Assembly (NCBI RefSeq): GCF_023277745.1
Contig: NZ_CP086322.1
Span: forward strand, 9,052,001 to 9,116,000
Reading direction: 5' to 3'
Origin: Streptomyces halobius
GTDB lineage: Bacteria; Actinomycetota; Actinomycetes; Streptomycetales; Streptomycetaceae
DNA length: 64,000 nt
In this document: positions 17,401 through 32,000 of the stretch, in pieces
Layout: every line of letters starts with the position of its first letter
How positions within the stretch are numbered: the stretch's first letter is position 1
Translations under genes and position numbers: made by a program
The notes under the pieces: model-generated
What the model was told of the DNA's origin: nothing
Seen by the model: only the letters and a program-made list of their open reading frames with translations
The model's database searches: none

Positions 17401-19943
17401 CCGGTACGGTCCTCGCCGCAGACCACGTCATCGAGTCTCTCAGCGTCGAGCACCCCCTCGTCCTGCCGGAGCGGGACGCCGTCGACCTGACGGTCGTGGC
17501 CGAACCCGGCACGGGACCCGGCACGGACGAACGCACCTGGACGGTGACCCTCACCTCCCGTCACAGCCAGGAAACCGAGGAACGGCGGCACGCCGTCGCC
17601 GTACTCCGCGCGGAGACCGTCGCACCCCACGCCGACTTCGCCGAACTGCGCGACTGGGACCTCACCGACGCGACCCCCGCCGATGTCGCCGGTCACTACA
17701 CCCGCATGGCCAACGTCGGTCTGGACTACGGTCCTGCCTTCCGCGCCCTGCGCGAGGCGTGGACCCGCGGGACCGACGTCCTCGGCGTCGTCGCACTGGA
17801 ACCCGCCACCGGCACCGACGGATACGGCACCCACCCGGCCCTTCTCGACTCCGTACTCCAGGCCACCGGACTGACCGTGACGGACGACGCACCGCAGGTC
17901 CGTGTCCCGTTCCACTTCTCCGGAGCAGCGCAGCACGGCCCGGCCGGCACCCGGCACCGTTTCCTGATCCGGTACGCGGACGACGGAACCGCCCGCGTCC
18001 TGGTCGCCACAGAGGACGGCACACCGGTCGTCTCGGTTGCCGGCCTCACCCTGCGCCCCGTGGACCACGCCCAGTTCACCGACTCCTCCTGGCGAGTCAG
18101 GCCGCTGCTGTACGAGATCACCTGGCAGCCGGCCCCCGAGCCCGCGGCCGCCCTGCCGCTGCGCATCGCCACCGTCGGCCCCGTATCCCCTGGTCTCGTA
18201 CGCGCCTGGGACGCCGCAGGACACACCGTCGACCCCCGGCCCTCGCTCACGGACATCGCCGACGCCGACCGCGTCGTCCTCGCACCACCGATCGCACCGG
18301 GCGAGCCGCTCGACGCCGGCCGCGCCCGGGACGCCACCGCCGAGGCCTTGCGCGCCGTGCAGGAGTGGCTCACCATCGACCGCTCCGGACAGCTGTGGAT
18401 CGTCACGCCCGATGCCGCCGACCCGGCCGTCGCGGGGGTGCACGGACTGCTGCGCAGCGCGGAAACCGAACACCCCGGGCGCTTCACCGTCGTCGGCACC
18501 GACGGCGCCGAGGCTTCCGACACCGCCCTGGCCCGCGCCGTCGCCGCGGGCAGCGCCGAGCGTGAAATCGCGGTGCGCCAGGGCGCGTTGCTCGTGCCCC
18601 GGCTCACCAAGGCCGCCCTCCCCGCCCCGCCCGACGAGGGCCGGTCCCTCGACGGCACCGTCCTGATCAGCGGTGGCACCGGCTCCATCGGCTCCCTGGT
18701 GGCCCGGCACATCGCCGAGCGGTACCGGCCCGAGCGGATCGTCCTCACCAGCCGGCGTGGCTCCGCGGCACCCGGCGCCGAGGACCTGGTCGACGACCTG
18801 GGGATCGCCGGATGCGACGTGGACCTGGTCGCCTGCGATCTGGCCGCCCCGGACGCCGTCGACACACTCCGGCACGCGATCGGCGACCCGGCGGCCCTGT
18901 CCGCAATCGTGCATGTGGCGGGCACGACCGCCGACGCGCTCCTGACCGACCTCGACACCGCGGACATCGCGGCCGTGTTCGACTCCAAGGTGCACGGCGC
19001 GGCCGCCCTGTGCGCCCTGGGCGCCGAGGCCCCCGACGCGCGGATCGTGCTGTTCTCCTCGGCGGCCGGCACCCTCGGCAACGCCGGCCAGGCCAACTAC
19101 GCGGCCGCCAACAGCGTCCTCGACGCCTTCGCCGACAGCCTCTCCGCGCAGGGCCGCAACGCCACCTCACTCGCCTGGGGCCTGTGGGAGCAGCACGGCG
19201 GCATGACGGACGCGGTCTCCGGCGCCGACCTCGCCCGCTTCGCGCGCACCGGCGTCCTACCGATCGGCCCGGCCGCCGCGATGGCCGTCCTCGACCTGGC
19301 GTCGGCCGCCGACCGTGCCCGCCTCGTGCCTCTCTCGCTGGACACCGGGGCCCTCGCCGCGACAGGCACCGTGCCCGCCGTACTGTCCGTCCTGGTTCCC
19401 CCCGCGACCGTTGCCGCGACGGAACACGCGGACGACACCGACGAGTTCCGCACGTCCCTCGCCCGCCTGTCCGGCGAGGAACGACAGGAGGCGCTCACCG
19501 ACGAGGTGCGCGCACGGGTCGCCACGATCCTCGGCTACGACGACCCGGAACAGGTGCCCGTCGGGCGCGGCCTGCTGGAGCTCGGCATGACCTCGCTCAC
19601 CGCGGTCGACCTGCGCAACTGGCTCTCCCGGCGCACCGGCCTCTCCCTGCCCGCAACGCTGGTATTCGACTACCCGACGGCCGGTGAGGTGGCCGCCTTC
19701 CTGCATCAGGAACTCCCCGACACCGGAGCCGCTGCCGGGCAGGAACCGCTCGACGAAGTCGAACGGCTCATCGCCCGGCCCGGCGACCCCGCCCACCGCG
19801 AAGCCCTCCTGAACCGCATGCGCGCACTGCTGCGCGCCTACGACACGGACCACTACGACACGGACCATGCGAACGACGACATCGCCGACGCCACCGCAGA
19901 CGAGATCTTCGGGCTGCTCGACAGCGAGCTCAAGGACTCCTGA
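14415..19943 (+). CDS. Type I polyketide synthase, one module KS-AT-DH-KR-ACP (malonyl)
   Basis: This protein has 1842 residues. AAGGAG at 14401-14406 precedes the ATG. An N-terminal docking helix is followed by KS (CSSSL near 207, HGTGT, NIGH), then AT with GHSIGE near 660 and HAFH near 760, predicting malonyl-CoA. DH carries [10 protein letters not shown] near 976, YGPAF and LLDSVLQ near 1145, and looks active. KR has GGTGSIG near 1420, TAD in place of LDD (final Asp kept, B-like) and Tyr in QANY near 1562. ACP reads GMTSL with Ser near 1726. The expected unit is a plain double bond. Near the C-terminus a 15-base near-repeat gives [10 protein letters not shown] before the docking tail. The gap to the upstream gene is 57 bases and to the next gene 80 bases, with no terminator seen. 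Confidence 0.95.
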   Translation: MLEQDKLLGYLKRVSAELQRTRTELDAVRDAAHEPIAVVGIGCRYPGGARTPEALWRIFADGRDVIGAFPTDRGWDLADFFDSDPDVEGRSYAREGGFLADAGHFDPEFFGISPREALAMDPQQRLLLETAWEAIESGGVDPFGLKGSRTGVFVGAMAQCYDRQTDQPPAGLEGLLLLGGVTSVASGRIAYTLGLEGPALTVDTACSSSLVSLHLACQSLRSGASDLALAGGAAVMSLPDAFSGFSRQRVLAKDGRCKAFSADADGMGMAEGVGMLFLCRAADARRRGLETLALIRGSSVNSDGASNGLTAPNGPSQVRVIRDALRDAGLPSGAVDAVETHGTGTELGDPIEAQALLESYGSGRAADRPLWLGSAKSNIGHSQAAAGVVGVIKMIMAMRHRTLPRTLHIDRPTGHVDWTGPLQLLDRPRPWEPATDGEGPAPRRAAVSAFGISGTNAHVILEEAAADAAPPASQEPAAGTVAWPLSARTAAGVRAQAGRLATWAREHPEADARQVAHALARRPRFNHRAVTVGGSLEDVAAALSRLTAGETGPTTVLGTARQEPRVTFLFSGQGAQRVGAGRTLYERFPAFRAALDEVAAECDQHLETPLLDVLFADPDTPAAALIDRTDYTQPCLFAVETALYRLVRSFGIAPAHLLGHSIGEITAAHAAGVLDLPDATRLVCARGRLMESVATEGTMYALRAGEEDVAALLADRDDVAIAAVNGPRTVALSGERSAVAAVAAQARDRGIRARELNVSHAFHSPLMDPILEEFTAVAAGLTFRPPETPVISNVTGAVATAEDLTSPRYWTRHLREAVRFHDGLMQARAAGVDVLLELGPDAPLTGLASAALDEARPAATPEDAGPLTAAALRRDLPEDTSILLLVGTAHAAGVPVDWDAVLPGDATPVFGLPTYPFAGQRYWLPAGHAGGAEPQDLGLDPVAHPLLGAALRLPGTATTVLTGRISTRTHPWLADHVILGQAIVPATAVLELARAAGTVLAADHVIESLSVEHPLVLPERDAVDLTVVAEPGTGPGTDERTWTVTLTSRHSQETEERRHAVAVLRAETVAPHADFAELRDWDLTDATPADVAGHYTRMANVGLDYGPAFRALREAWTRGTDVLGVVALEPATGTDGYGTHPALLDSVLQATGLTVTDDAPQVRVPFHFSGAAQHGPAGTRHRFLIRYADDGTARVLVATEDGTPVVSVAGLTLRPVDHAQFTDSSWRVRPLLYEITWQPAPEPAAALPLRIATVGPVSPGLVRAWDAAGHTVDPRPSLTDIADADRVVLAPPIAPGEPLDAGRARDATAEALRAVQEWLTIDRSGQLWIVTPDAADPAVAGVHGLLRSAETEHPGRFTVVGTDGAEASDTALARAVAAGSAEREIAVRQGALLVPRLTKAALPAPPDEGRSLDGTVLISGGTGSIGSLVARHIAERYRPERIVLTSRRGSAAPGAEDLVDDLGIAGCDVDLVACDLAAPDAVDTLRHAIGDPAALSAIVHVAGTTADALLTDLDTADIAAVFDSKVHGAAALCALGAEAPDARIVLFSSAAGTLGNAGQANYAAANSVLDAFADSLSAQGRNATSLAWGLWEQHGGMTDAVSGADLARFARTGVLPIGPAAAMAVLDLASAADRARLVPLSLDTGALAATGTVPAVLSVLVPPATVAATEHADDTDEFRTSLARLSGEERQEALTDEVRARVATILGYDDPEQVPVGRGLLELGMTSLTAVDLRNWLSRRTGLSLPATLVFDYPTAGEVAAFLHQELPDTGAAAGQEPLDEVERLIARPGDPAHREALLNRMRALLRAYDTDHYDTDHANDDIADATADEIFGLLDSELKDS

Positions 19944-20023
19944 CCGACAGGGCCACCCCCACCCCTTCAGCACCGACAGGACCACCCCACCCCTCAGTTG
20001 AGAGAAGAGCGAGGGTTTTCACC

Positions 20024-23000
20024 ATGGCTGACGAGACCAAGTACCTGGACTACCTCAAGCGCGCGACTTCCGACCTGAGGGCGGCCAAGCGACGCCTTCA
20101 CGAGTACGAGGAACGAGCCAGCGAGCCGATCGCCATTGTGGGTGTGGGGTGCCGTTTCCCGGGTGGTGTGGTGTCGCCGGAGGGGTTGTGGGAGCTGGTC
20201 GCGTCGGGCACGGACGCGGTGTCGGGTTTCCCGTCCGACCGTGGCTGGGATGTCTCGGAGCTCTTCGACGAGGATCCGGAGGCGGTGGGCAGGTCGTACG
20301 CCCGCGAAGGCGGTTTCGTGCGGGATGCCGGCCTGTTCGATGCGGACTTCTTCGGGATCAATCGGCGTGAGGCGCTGGCGATGGATCCGCAGCAGCGGTT
20401 GCTGCTGGAGTGCTCGTGGGAGGCGGTCGAGCGGGCGGGGATGGATCCGCTGGGGCTGCGCGGGAGCAGGACCGGTGTCTACACCGGCCTGATGCACCAC
20501 GACTACAGCCCTGCCATCGACGCCGTCCCCGCCGAGATGGAGGGCTACGTCGGCAACGGCAGCCTCGGCAGTGTGGCGTCGGGCCGTGTGGCCTACACGC
20601 TGGGCCTGGAAGGCCCCGCCGTCACCGTGGATACAGCATGCTCGTCGTCGCTGGTGGCGGTGCACATGGCGGTCAACGCGCTGCGGGCGGGGGAGTGCTC
20701 GCTGGCGTTGGCCGGTGGCGCCACGATCATGTCCACACCTGGCCCGTTCATCGAGTCCAGCCGCCAGCGCGGCATGTCGCCCGACGGCCGCTGCAAGTCC
20801 TACTCGGACTCCGCCGACGGCATGGGCTGGGGCGAGGGCGTGGGTGTGCTGGTACTGGAGCGGTTGTCGGATGCGGTGGCCGCGGGGCGTCGGGTGCTGG
20901 CGGTGGTGCGCGGGTGCGCGGTCAACCAGGACGGCGCATCGTCGACGCTGACAGCACCCCGAGGCCCGGCTCAGCGGGCGGTAGTTGAGCGCGCGCTTGC
21001 GGCTGCGGGGGTTGAGCCGGCTGATGTGGGTGTGGTCGAGGGACATGGGACGGGGACCCGGCTGGGGGACCCGATGGAGGTCTCGGCACTGCAGGCGGTG
21101 TACGGGCGTCGTCGCGGTGAGGGGGAGGGGCCGTTGTGGCTGGGTTCGGTGAAGTCGAACGTCGGCCATGCGCAGGCTGCTGCCGGGGTGGCCGGGATCA
21201 TCAAGATGGTCGGGGCGTTTGCGCATGACGTGTTGCCGGCGACGCTGCATGCGGCGCAGCCGTCTTCTGCGGTGGAGTGGGATGGCGGCGGTGTGGAGCT
21301 GTTGCGGGAGGCACGGCCATGGGAACGGGATCCGCAGCGTCCGCGTCGGGCGGGTGTGTCCTCGTTCGGCATCAGCGGCACCAACGCGCACGTGATTCTG
21401 GAGGAGCCGCCGGTACCGGCCGAGCCGGTGGCGGACGGTGCTGACGACGCTGCGGGTTCTGTTGTGTGGCGGATGTCGGCGAAGTCGCCCGGGGCGTTGC
21501 GTACGCAGGCTGCCCGCATGGGCGAGTACGTCGCGGCTTCCTCGGACGCCGAGAGTGCGGCGGGGCTTCTGCGGATCGGCGCCGCGTTGGATGGCCGGAG
21601 CCGTTTCGCGCATCGGGCGACGATCGTTGCGACGCTGGGTGAGAACGCTGCCGAGGCGAAGGCTGGCGTCGTGCGGGCGTTGGAGACGCTGGCTGTCGAC
21701 GAGGGTCTGGCGTTGGACGGGCCTGTCTCGTCGCGGACGCTGGATGCGGGCACCGGGTTGGTCACGGGTGGTGCTCGGGCTGGTTCGGGTGTGGTGTGGC
21801 AGTTCTCCGGTCAGGGGACGTTGCGGCCGGAGGGGCTGGGGCGGCTGTGGGAGGTTCCTGGGCTGGCGCCGCACTTGGACGCGGCCGTGGCGGTCATGGA
21901 CGAGTTCGCCGGCTTCCCGGCGCGGGAGGTGCTGGCCGGTGAGGCCGGGGATCTGTCGCGGACGGGGTATGCGCAGGTGGCGCTGTTCGTGGTGCAGGTG
22001 GCGTTGGTGAACTGGCTGCGTGAGCGGGACCAGCGCCCGGATGCGGTGATGGGGCATTCGGTAGGTGAGCTCGCGGCGATGTGGGCGGCCGGGATGCTGG
22101 AGCTGCCGGATGCGGCGGCGCTGGTGGCCGAGCGGGCCCGTCTGATGGAGGCTCTGCCGGACGGCGGCGCGATGATCGCCGTCCACGCCACCCGTGAGGA
22201 GGTCGAAGCCCAGCTGGCCGATGCCCCCCGGTCAGCGATTGCGGCGGTCAACGGGCCGGAGAGCACGGTGGTTTCGGGTCCGGAGGACGAGGTGTCGGCG
22301 GTGGCCGAGGTCTTCCGCAGTCAGGGGCGCAAGACGAGTCGGCTGCGGGTCTCGCATGCATTCCACTCCCCATTGATGGAGCCGGCCGCGGCACAATTCC
22401 GCAGGTTCGCCGAGCAGTTCAGCTTCCGTGAGCCGAGCGTGTCGTTCTACTCCACCCAGACCGGTGCCCAGGCCACCACCGTGGACGCGGAGTACGTGGC
22501 GACGCACATCACCAACCCGGTGCTCTACCACCAGGCACTGACCGCCGCCGGGGAGCAGACGGACATGTTCGTGGAGGTGGGTCCGGACACCACCTTGACC
22601 GCCCTGGCCCGCACGGCCCGCCCGCAGGCGGCGGCACTTCCCCTGCTGACCTCCGCCCCGGACACGACCCCGGCCCACACCCTCACCCTCGCTCTGCACA
22701 CCCTCACCCATGACCAGACGCCTGAGCCGTCTCCAGCCGGTTCGACGGATGCCGCGACCCCGTACGCCGAGCTGCCGACCTACCCCTTCCAGCGCACGCA
22801 CTACTGGCTGACGCCTGCCCAGAGGGCGCACGCGAGTTTGCCGGCGGCTGATCACCCGTTGCTGGACGGGACGACGGAGTTGCCGGGCAGTGGGGCGGTG
22901 CTGTTCACGGGTCGGGTGAGTGTGGGTGCGCATCCGTGGCTTGCGGAGCATCGGGTGCATGGCCGGGTGCTGGTGCCGGGAACGGCGTTGGTGGAGCTGG

Positions 23001-26000
23001 CAGCCTGGGTAGGCGCAGGGCTCGAAGTGCCGGTCGTGGACGAGCTGGTGGTCAAGGCTCCGGTGGTCCTGGACGACGACGAGGCGCTGGTGCTCCAGGT
23101 ACTCGTGGGCGCCGTAGCGGAGTCCGGCACGCGCACCCTCACTGTCCACAGCCACCCTGCCTCCGGCAGCGACCCCGTCGAGTGGACCGAGCACCTGACC
23201 GGAGTGCTGGCGCCGGAAGCGGAGACCGCACCGAAGAAGTGGGAGGCCCGCCCGGGATCCACCACCCCGATGGACGGTCTGTACGAGCAGATTGCCGACT
23301 TCGGGCTGGAGTACGGTCCGTTGTTCCGTGGGCTGCGGTCGGTGGGGCGGGACGGCCGGACGGTGGTCGGCCGGGTGGAGATGGACGAGGCATACGAGAA
23401 CGCCGCCGGGTTCGCCTTGCATCCCGCGCTGTTCGACGCAGCCCTGCACACCATCGCCGCCACCGCCGAGCACGACAGCGGGGACGAGCCCCAGGAGATC
23501 CGACTCCCCTTTGCCTGGAAGGGCGTCCGTATCCACGGCGCCGCGGAGCGCGCCGTCCGAGTCCTGGTTCGGCAGCTGTCGCCGCAGTCGTACGGCCTGC
23601 AGCTGGTGTCGACGGAAGGCGAACTGGTCGTGTCCGTCGATGAGTTGACGGTCGCGGAGGTGTCCCCGCAGCAGATAGCGGCCGCTGGTGCACACAGAGC
23701 GGGGCAGCCCCTGCTGGTCCCCGTCTGGCGGCCCGCGGCCCTGACGGCCCCGGCCGAGACCGACCATTGGTCGAGCGTGGGCTTCGACGACGACCTCGGG
23801 TTCGGCTCCGCGGATTCGCTGGAGGCGGCGGTCGAGGCCGGCGCCGGGGCGGTGGTGTACAAACTTGAGTCCGCTGCGGGGGATGGGGCGTCGTGGCCGT
23901 CGGCCGGTGTGGTGCATCAGGCGGTCGGTGCGGCGCTGGATGTGGTGTGCCGTTGGCTGGCGGTGGCGTCGGAGGACCAGCGGCTGGTGGTGGTGTCGCG
24001 GTGGGCGGCCGGTGTGGAGGGCGACCCGGTCGTGGACGCGGCGTCGTCGGCGGCGTTGGGGTTGTTGCGCAGTGCGCAGGCGGAGCATCCGGGCCGTATC
24101 GCGCTCGTGGACATGGATGACGATCCTCGCTCCTGGCAGGCGCTGACGCGTGTGCCGTTCGCCGCCGAGCCGCAGACCGCGATACGCGAAGGCACCCTGA
24201 AGGTCGCCCGCATCACCCCGAGCCAGGAGCAACGGGCGCTGGAACCAAACCCCTTCGGTTCGGGTGCGGTGGTGGTCACCGGTGCCGGGGGCCAGTTGGG
24301 GCGGGTGATCGCACGCCACCTGGTGGTGACGCATGGCGTGCGCGACCTACTGCTGCTGAGCCGCTCCGGCGCGGCATCGGCGTCGATGACCGGCCTGTGG
24401 GAAGAACTCGCGGAGCTGGGTGCTCAGGTGGCGGTCGCCGCATGTGATGTGGCCGACCGAGATGAGGTGCACTCGGCCTTGTCCGGCTACGACGGTGACA
24501 TCACCGGAGTGGTGCATGCGGCGGGTGTGCTGGATGATGGGTTCGTTGAGTCGCTGACGGCGGAGCGGGTGTCGGCGGTGCTGCGCCCGAAGGTGGACGC
24601 CGTGCTCAACCTGCACGACGTCGCCACCGAACTCGGTCTCAACCTGACGAACTTCGTCGTCTTCTCCTCCGCCGCGTCCCTTCTCGGCTCGCCGGGCCAG
24701 GGGAGTTATGCGGCGGCGAATGCCTTCCTGAACGAGTTTGCGCGGGTCCGGTCGGCTACGGGAGTGCCGACGCTGGCGTTGGACTGGGGCCTGTGGGAGG
24801 CGTCCGGGGACGACGCGGGTATGACTTCCGGGCTGTCGGCGGGGGACCTGGCGCGGCTGCGCCGGTCGGGCTTTGTCCCGCTCGCGGTGGAGGACGGGCT
24901 GGGTCTGTTCGACCGGGCGCTGGCGGGCGGGGCTCCGGTGGCGGTGCCGATCGGGCTGGACCGGCCGGCGTTGGCCAAGTCACCGGAAGTGCCGGCCCTA
25001 CTACGGGAGTTGGTACCGGTCTCAGCGCGCGCCGGAGTCCGGGGCGGTCAAGGGGACAAGGGATTTGTGCAGCGGCTGCGGGGCCTGGACGCGGTGGAGC
25101 GGCGCGAGCGGGTACAGGAGCTGGTGATTGGTACGGCCACGGGGGTGCTGGGCCGCTCGGTGGATGCGGCGATCGACGCGGACACGTCGTTCTCGGGTCT
25201 GGGCTTCGACTCGCTGGCCGCGCTGGAGTTGCGCAACCGGCTGGGCGGGGCGGTCGGTCAGACGCTCCCGGCATCGTTGATCTTCGACTATCCCGACGCC
25301 CGCAGTCTGACCGACTTCCTCCTCGAACTCCTCGTTGCCGAGGAACCTTCAGCTCCCGTGCAGGCGACGCCCGCCGAGACCGCGGCGGCCGACGAGCCGA
25401 TCGCCATTGTGGGTGTGGGGTGCCGTTTCCCGGGTGGTGTGGTGTCGCCGGAGGGGTTGTGGGAGCTGGTCGCGTCGGGCACGGACGCGGTGTCGGGTTT
25501 CCCGTCGGACCGTGGCTGGGATGTCTCGGAGCTCTTCGATGACGACCCGGAGGCGGTGGGCAGGTCGTATGCGCGTGCGGGCGGTTTCGTGCACGGCGCG
25601 GGCTTGTTCGATGCGGACTTCTTCGGGATCAATCGGCGTGAGGCGCTGGCGATGGATCCGCAGCAGCGGTTGCTGCTGGAGTGCTCGTGGGAGGCGGTCG
25701 AGCGGGCGGGGATGGATCCGCTGGGGCTGCGCGGGAGCAGGACCGGTGTCTACACCGGCCTGATGTACCACGACTACGGCACGCGGATCCCGGAGTACCC
25801 CGCAGATCTCGAAGGCTTCGTCGGCACGGGTGTTGCGGGCAGTGTGGCGTCGGGCCGTGTGGCCTACACGCTGGGCCTGGAAGGACCGGCGTTGACGGTG
25901 GATACGGCGTGCTCGTCGTCGCTGGTTGCGGTGCACATGGCGGTCAATGCGCTGCGATCGGGCGAGTGCTCGCTCGCGCTGGCGGGCGGCGCCACGATTA

Positions 26001-29000
26001 TGTCCACCCCTGGTGCGTTCATCGAGTTCTCGCGGCAGCGGGGGCTGTCGCCGGATGGCCGGTGCAAGGCGTTCTCGGAGGAGGCCGATGGTGTCGGCTG
26101 GGGCGAGGGCGTGGGCGTACTGATGCTGGAGCGGTTGTCGGATGCGGTGGCCGCTGGTCGCCGGGTGCTGGCGGTGGTACGCGGGTGCGCCGTGAACCAG
26201 GACGGTGCGTCGTCGACGCTGACGGCACCCCGAGGTCCGGCGCAGCGGGCGGTGGTCGAGCGGGCGCTCGCAGCCGCCGGTGTCGAGCCCGGTGACGTAG
26301 ACGTCGTTGAGGGACACGGAACAGGCACCCGGCTGGGGGACCCGATGGAGGTCTCTGCGCTGCAGGCGGTGTATGGGCGTCGCGATGGTGCGGGGCAGGG
26401 GCCGTTGTGGCTGGGTTCGGTGAAGTCGAACATCGGGCATGCGCAGGCTGCTGCCGGGGTGGCCGGCATCATCAAGATGGTCGGTGCGTTTGCGCATGAC
26501 GTGCTGCCGCCAACGCTGCATGCGGGACAGCCGTCTTCTGCGGTGGAGTGGGATGGCGGCGGTGTCGAGCTGTTGCGGGAGGCGCGGCCGTGGGAGCCGG
26601 ATCCGCAGCGTCCGCGCCGCGCAGGCGTCTCGTCCTTCGGCATCAGCGGCACCAACGCACACCTCATCCTCGAAGAACCCCCGCGGCCCGTTGAGTTGTT
26701 GGCCGAGGGCGATGCCGACGAGGGCGATCCCCTTGTGTGGCGGTTGTCGGCGAAGTCTTCGGTGGCTTTGCGCGCGCAGGCTGCCCGTATGGCCGACTTC
26801 TTGGCAGACACCTCCGACGCGGAGGGCCTGTCCGGTCTGCGTGGGATCGGCGCGGCGTTGGAGCGGCGGACGTCGTTCGGGCATCGGGCGACGATCGTCG
26901 CGACGCCGGGTGAGGATGCCACCGAGGTGCGGTCCGGTCTTGTGCGGGCGTTGGAGACGCTGGCCTTTGACGAGGGTCTGGCGCTGGAGGGGCCTGCTTC
27001 GGCGCGGACGCTGGATGCGGGCACCGGGTTGGTCACGGGTGGTGCTCGGGCTGGTTCGGGTGCGGTGTGGCAGTTCTCCGGTCAGGGGACGCTGCGACCG
27101 GAGGGCCTGGGCCGGCTCTGGGAGGTCCCGGACCTGGCACCGCACCTGGACGCGGCCGTGGCGGTCATGGACGAGTTCGCCGACTTCCCGGTGCGGGAGG
27201 TGCTGGCCGGTGAGGCCGGGGATCTGTCGCGGACGGGGTATGCGCAGGTGGCGCTGTTCGTGGTGCAGGTGGCGTTGGTGAACTGGCTGCGTGAGCGGGA
27301 CCAGCGCCCGGATGCGGTGATGGGGCATTCGGTAGGTGAGTTCGCGGCGATGTGGGCGGCCGGGATGCTGGAACTGGCCGACGCGGCGGCGCTGGTGGCC
27401 GAGCGGGCCCGCCTGATGGAAGCCCTCCCCGACGGCGGCGCGATGATCGCCATCCACGCCACCCGTGAAGAAGTTGAGGCACGCCTCGCCGGCGCTCCTC
27501 GCTCGTCCGTCGCGGCGGTCAACGGGCCGGAAAGTACGGTGGTTTCGGGTCCGGAGGACGAGGTGACGGCTGTAGCGGAGTTCTTCCGCGACCGGGGGCG
27601 CAAGACGAGTCGGCTGCGGGTCTCGCACGCCTTCCACTCCCCGTTGATGGAGCCGGCCGCCGCCGAGTTCCGTACGTTCGCCGAGCAGTTCAGCTTCCAT
27701 GAGCCGAGCGTGCCGTTCTACTCCACCCAGACCGGTACTCAGGTGACCGCCGTGGATGCGGAGTACGTGGCGACGCACATCACGAACCCGGTGCTCTACC
27801 ACCAGGCGCTGACAGCCGTCGCGGAGCAGGCAGGCACGTTTGTGGAGGTCGGTCCGGACACCACTCTGACTGCCCTGGCCCGCACGGCCCACCCGCAGGC
27901 GGCGGCACTTCCCCTGCTGACCTCCGCCCCGGACACGGCCCCCGCCCACACCCTCACTCTCGTCCTGCACACTCTCACCCACCACGAAACCCCACCCCCC
28001 ACCCTGGAGGCCGGCACCACCCCCCACATCGACCTGCCGACCTACCCCTTCCAACACACCCACCACTGGCTCACCGGCGGACCGTTCGCCGGCTCGAGCC
28101 TGTCGGCGGCTGAGCATCCGTTGCTGGACGGGATGACGGAGTTGCCGGTCAGTGGGGCGGTGTTGTTCACGGGGCGGGTGAGTGCGGGTTCACATCCGTG
28201 GCTTGCGGAGCATCGGGTGCATGGCCGGGTGCTGGTGCCGGGGACGGCATTGGTGGAGCTGGCGGCCTGGGTGGGCGCCGAGCTCGGGGCGCCTGTCGTG
28301 GACGAGCTGGTGGTCAAGGCGCCAGTGGTCCTGGGCGACGACGACGCACTGGTGCTCCAGGCGCTGGTGGAACGTGGGGACGAGTCCGGAGCTCGTGGCA
28401 TCACCGTGCACAGCCGCCCGGTCTCCGCTGCCGCTGCCCACCCCGCCGAGTGGTCCGAGCACATGTCGGCGGTGCTGAGCCCTGCTGACGCTGACGCGTC
28501 CGAGCCGGATTCCTGGACGGCAGGACCCGGTGTCCCGGTATCCCTGGACGGTCTGTACGAGCAGCTTGCCGACTTCGGGCTGGACTACGGTCCGTTGTTC
28601 CGTGGGCTGCGGTCGGTGGAACAGGACGGCCGGACGGTGATCGGCCGGGTGGAGATGGACGAGGCATACGAGAACGCCGCCGGGTTCGCCTTGCATCCCG
28701 CGCTGTTCGACGCAGCCCTGCACGCCATCGCCGCCACCGCCGAGCGCAACGCCGACGATGACGTTCAACTGCCCTTCTCTTGGAGAGGAGTACGACTCCA
28801 CCGTCCCGCCAACGGGGGAGCGGTGCGGGTCCTGATCCGGCAGCTGTCGCCGCGTTCGTACCGGTTGCGCCTTACCACCCCGGACGGTGAAGCCGTCATC
28901 GACGTGGCCGAGTTGACGGTCGCGGAGGTGTCCCCGCAGCAGATAGCGGCCGCTGGTGCACACAGAGCCGGGCAGCCCCTGCTGGTCCCCGTCTGGCGGC

Positions 29001-32000
29001 CCGCGGCCCTGACGGCCCCGGCCGAGACCGACCATTGGTCGAGCGTGGGCTTCGTCGACGATCTCGGGTTCGGCTCCGCGGATTCGCTGGAGGCGGCGGT
29101 CGAGGCCGGCGCCGGGGTGGTGGTGTACGAGCTGGGATCGTCGACTGTCGGCGACGGGGCGTCGTGGCCGTCGGCCGGTGTGGTGCATCAGGCGGTCGGT
29201 GCGGCGCTGGATGTGGTGTGCCGGTGGCTGGCGGCGGCGTCGGAGGACCAGCGGCTGGTGGTGGTGTCGCGGTGGGCGGCCGGTGTGGAGGGCGACCTGG
29301 TCGTGGACGCGGCGTCGGCGGCGGCGTTGGGGTTGTTGCGCAGTGCGCAGGCGGAGCATCCGGGCCGTATCGCGCTCGTGGACATGGATGACGATCCTCG
29401 CTCCTGGCAGGCGCTGACGCGTGTGCCGTTCGCCGCCGAGCCGCAGACCGCGATACGCGAAGGCACCCTCAGGGTCGCCCGCATCACCCCGAGTCAGGAG
29501 CAACGGGCGCTGGAACCAAACCCCTTCGGTTCGGGTGCGGTGGTGGTCACCGGTGCCGGGGGCCAGTTGGGGCGGGTGATCGCGCGCCACCTGGTGGTGA
29601 CGCACGAAGTACGCGATCTGCTGCTGCTGAGCCGGTCGGGCGCGGCATCGGCGTCGGTGACCGGGCTGCGGGACGAACTCTCGGAGCTGGGCGCCCAGGT
29701 GGCGGTGGCGGCCTGCGACGTTGCCAATGGCGACGAGGTGCGCTCCGTACTGGCCGGCCACAACGGTGACATCACCGGAATCGTCCACTCGGCGGGTGTG
29801 CTGGACGACGGATTCGTTGAGTCGCTGACGGCAGAGCGGGTGTCGGCGGTGCTGCGCCCGAAGGTGGACGCCGTGCTCAACCTGCACGACGTCGCCACCG
29901 AACTCGGCCTCGGCCTCACACGTTTCGTGGTCTTCTCCTCGGCCGCCGCGGTACTGGGCGGTCCCGGTCAGGGCAGCTATGCGGCGGCGAATGCCTTCCT
30001 CAACGAGTTTGCGCGGGTCCGGTCGGCTGCGGGAATGCCGACGCTGGCGTTGGACTGGGGCCTGTGGGAGGCGTCCGGGGACGACGGGATGGCCTCCGGG
30101 CTGTCGGCGGCGGACCTGGCGCGGCTGCGCCGGTCGGGCTTTGTCCCGCTCGCGGAAGAAGAAGGGGTGGCGCTCTTCGACCGGGCGCTGGCGGGCGGTG
30201 ATCCGGTCGCGATGCCGCTCGGACTGGACCGGCCTGCGTTGGGCAGGTCGGCTGAAGTTCCCACAGTCCTGAGGGAGTTGGCGCCGGTCTCTGTGCGTTC
30301 CGGGCACCGGATCGGCCAAGGTGAGGACAAGGGATTTGCGCAGCGGCTGCGGGGCTTGGACGCGGCGGAGCGGCGCGAGCGGGTACGGGAGCTGGTGATT
30401 GGTACGGCCACGGGTGTGCTGGGCCGCTCGGCCGATGCCGCAATCGACGCCGACACATCGTTCTCGGGGCTGGGCTTCGACTCGCTGACCGCGCTGGAGT
30501 TGCGCAACCGGCTGGGTGGTGCGGTCGGTCAGACACTTCCGGCCTCACTGATCTTCGACTACCCCGATGCCCGCAGCCTGACCGACTACCTCCTCGAACT
30601 CCTCGTCGGCACAGAGGCCGGGGCAGACACCGAAACCGCACGGCCCGCCGCCACGGCGGGAACGGGCGCCGACGAGCCGATCGCCATCGTGGGTGTGGGA
30701 TGCCGTTTCCCCGGTGGTGTGGTGTCCCCGGAGGGCCTCTGGGGACTGGTCGCGTCGCAGACCGATGCCGTGTCGGGCTTTCCGGTCGACCGTGGCTGGG
30801 ACGTCTCGGAGCTCTTCGACGAGGACCCCGACGCGGCGGGCAAGTCATACGCCCGCGAGGGCGGCTTCGTGCACGGCGCGGGCCTCTTCGACCCCGACTT
30901 CTTCGGGATTAACCCCCGCGAGGCCATGGCGATGGATCCGCAGCAGCGGCTGTTGCTGGAGTGCTCGTGGGAGGCGGCCGAGCGGGCGGGCATGGATCCG
31001 CTGGCGCTGCGTGGCAGCAGGACTGGCGTCTACACCGGCCTGATGTACCACGACTACGGAACCGAGCTCACCGAATGCCCCACGGACGTGGAGGGCCTGG
31101 TGGGTACCGGCGTCGCGGGCAGTGTGGCGTCGGGCCGTGTGGCCTACACGCTGGGCCTGGAAGGACCGGCGTTGACGGTGGATACGGCGTGCTCGTCGTC
31201 GCTGGTTGCGGTGCACATGGCGGTCAATGCGCTGCGATCGGGCGAGTGCTCGCTCGCGCTGGCGGGCGGCGCCACGATTATGTCCACCCCACGCGCGTTC
31301 ATCGAGTTCTCGCGGCAGCGGGGGCTGTCGCCGGATGGCCGGTGCAAGGCGTTCTCGGAGGAGGCCGATGGTGTCGGCTGGGGCGAGGGCGTGGGCGTAC
31401 TGATGCTGGAGCGGTTGTCGGATGCGGTGGCCGCTGGTCGCCGGGTGCTGGCGGTGGTACGCGGGTGCGCCGTGAACCAGGACGGTGCGTCGTCGACGCT
31501 GACGGCACCCCGAGGTCCGGCGCAGCGGGCGGTGGTCGAGCGGGCGCTCGCAGCCGCCGGTGTCGAGCCCGGTGACGTAGACGTCGTTGAGGGACACGGA
31601 ACAGGCACCCGGCTGGGGGACCCGATGGAAGTCTCGGCACTGCAGGCGGTCTACGGGCACCGTCGCGGCGAGGAGCAGGAGCCGCTGTGGCTGGGTTCGG
31701 TGAAGTCGAACGTCGGCCATGCGCAGGCTGCTGCCGGCGTGGCCGGGATCATCAAGATGATCGGCGCGTTCGCACACCGAATGCTGCCGCCAACGCTGCA
31801 TGCGGCGCAGCCGTCCTCTGCCGTGGAGTGGGATGGCGGCGGCGTCGAGCTGTTGCGGGAGGCGCGGCCGTGGGAGCCGGATCCGCAGCGTCCGCGCCGC
31901 GCAGGCGTCTCGTCCTTCGGCATCAGCGGCACCAACGCACACGTGATTCTGGAGGAGCCGCCACTGCCGGCCGAGCCGGTGGCGGAGGGTGCCACCGACG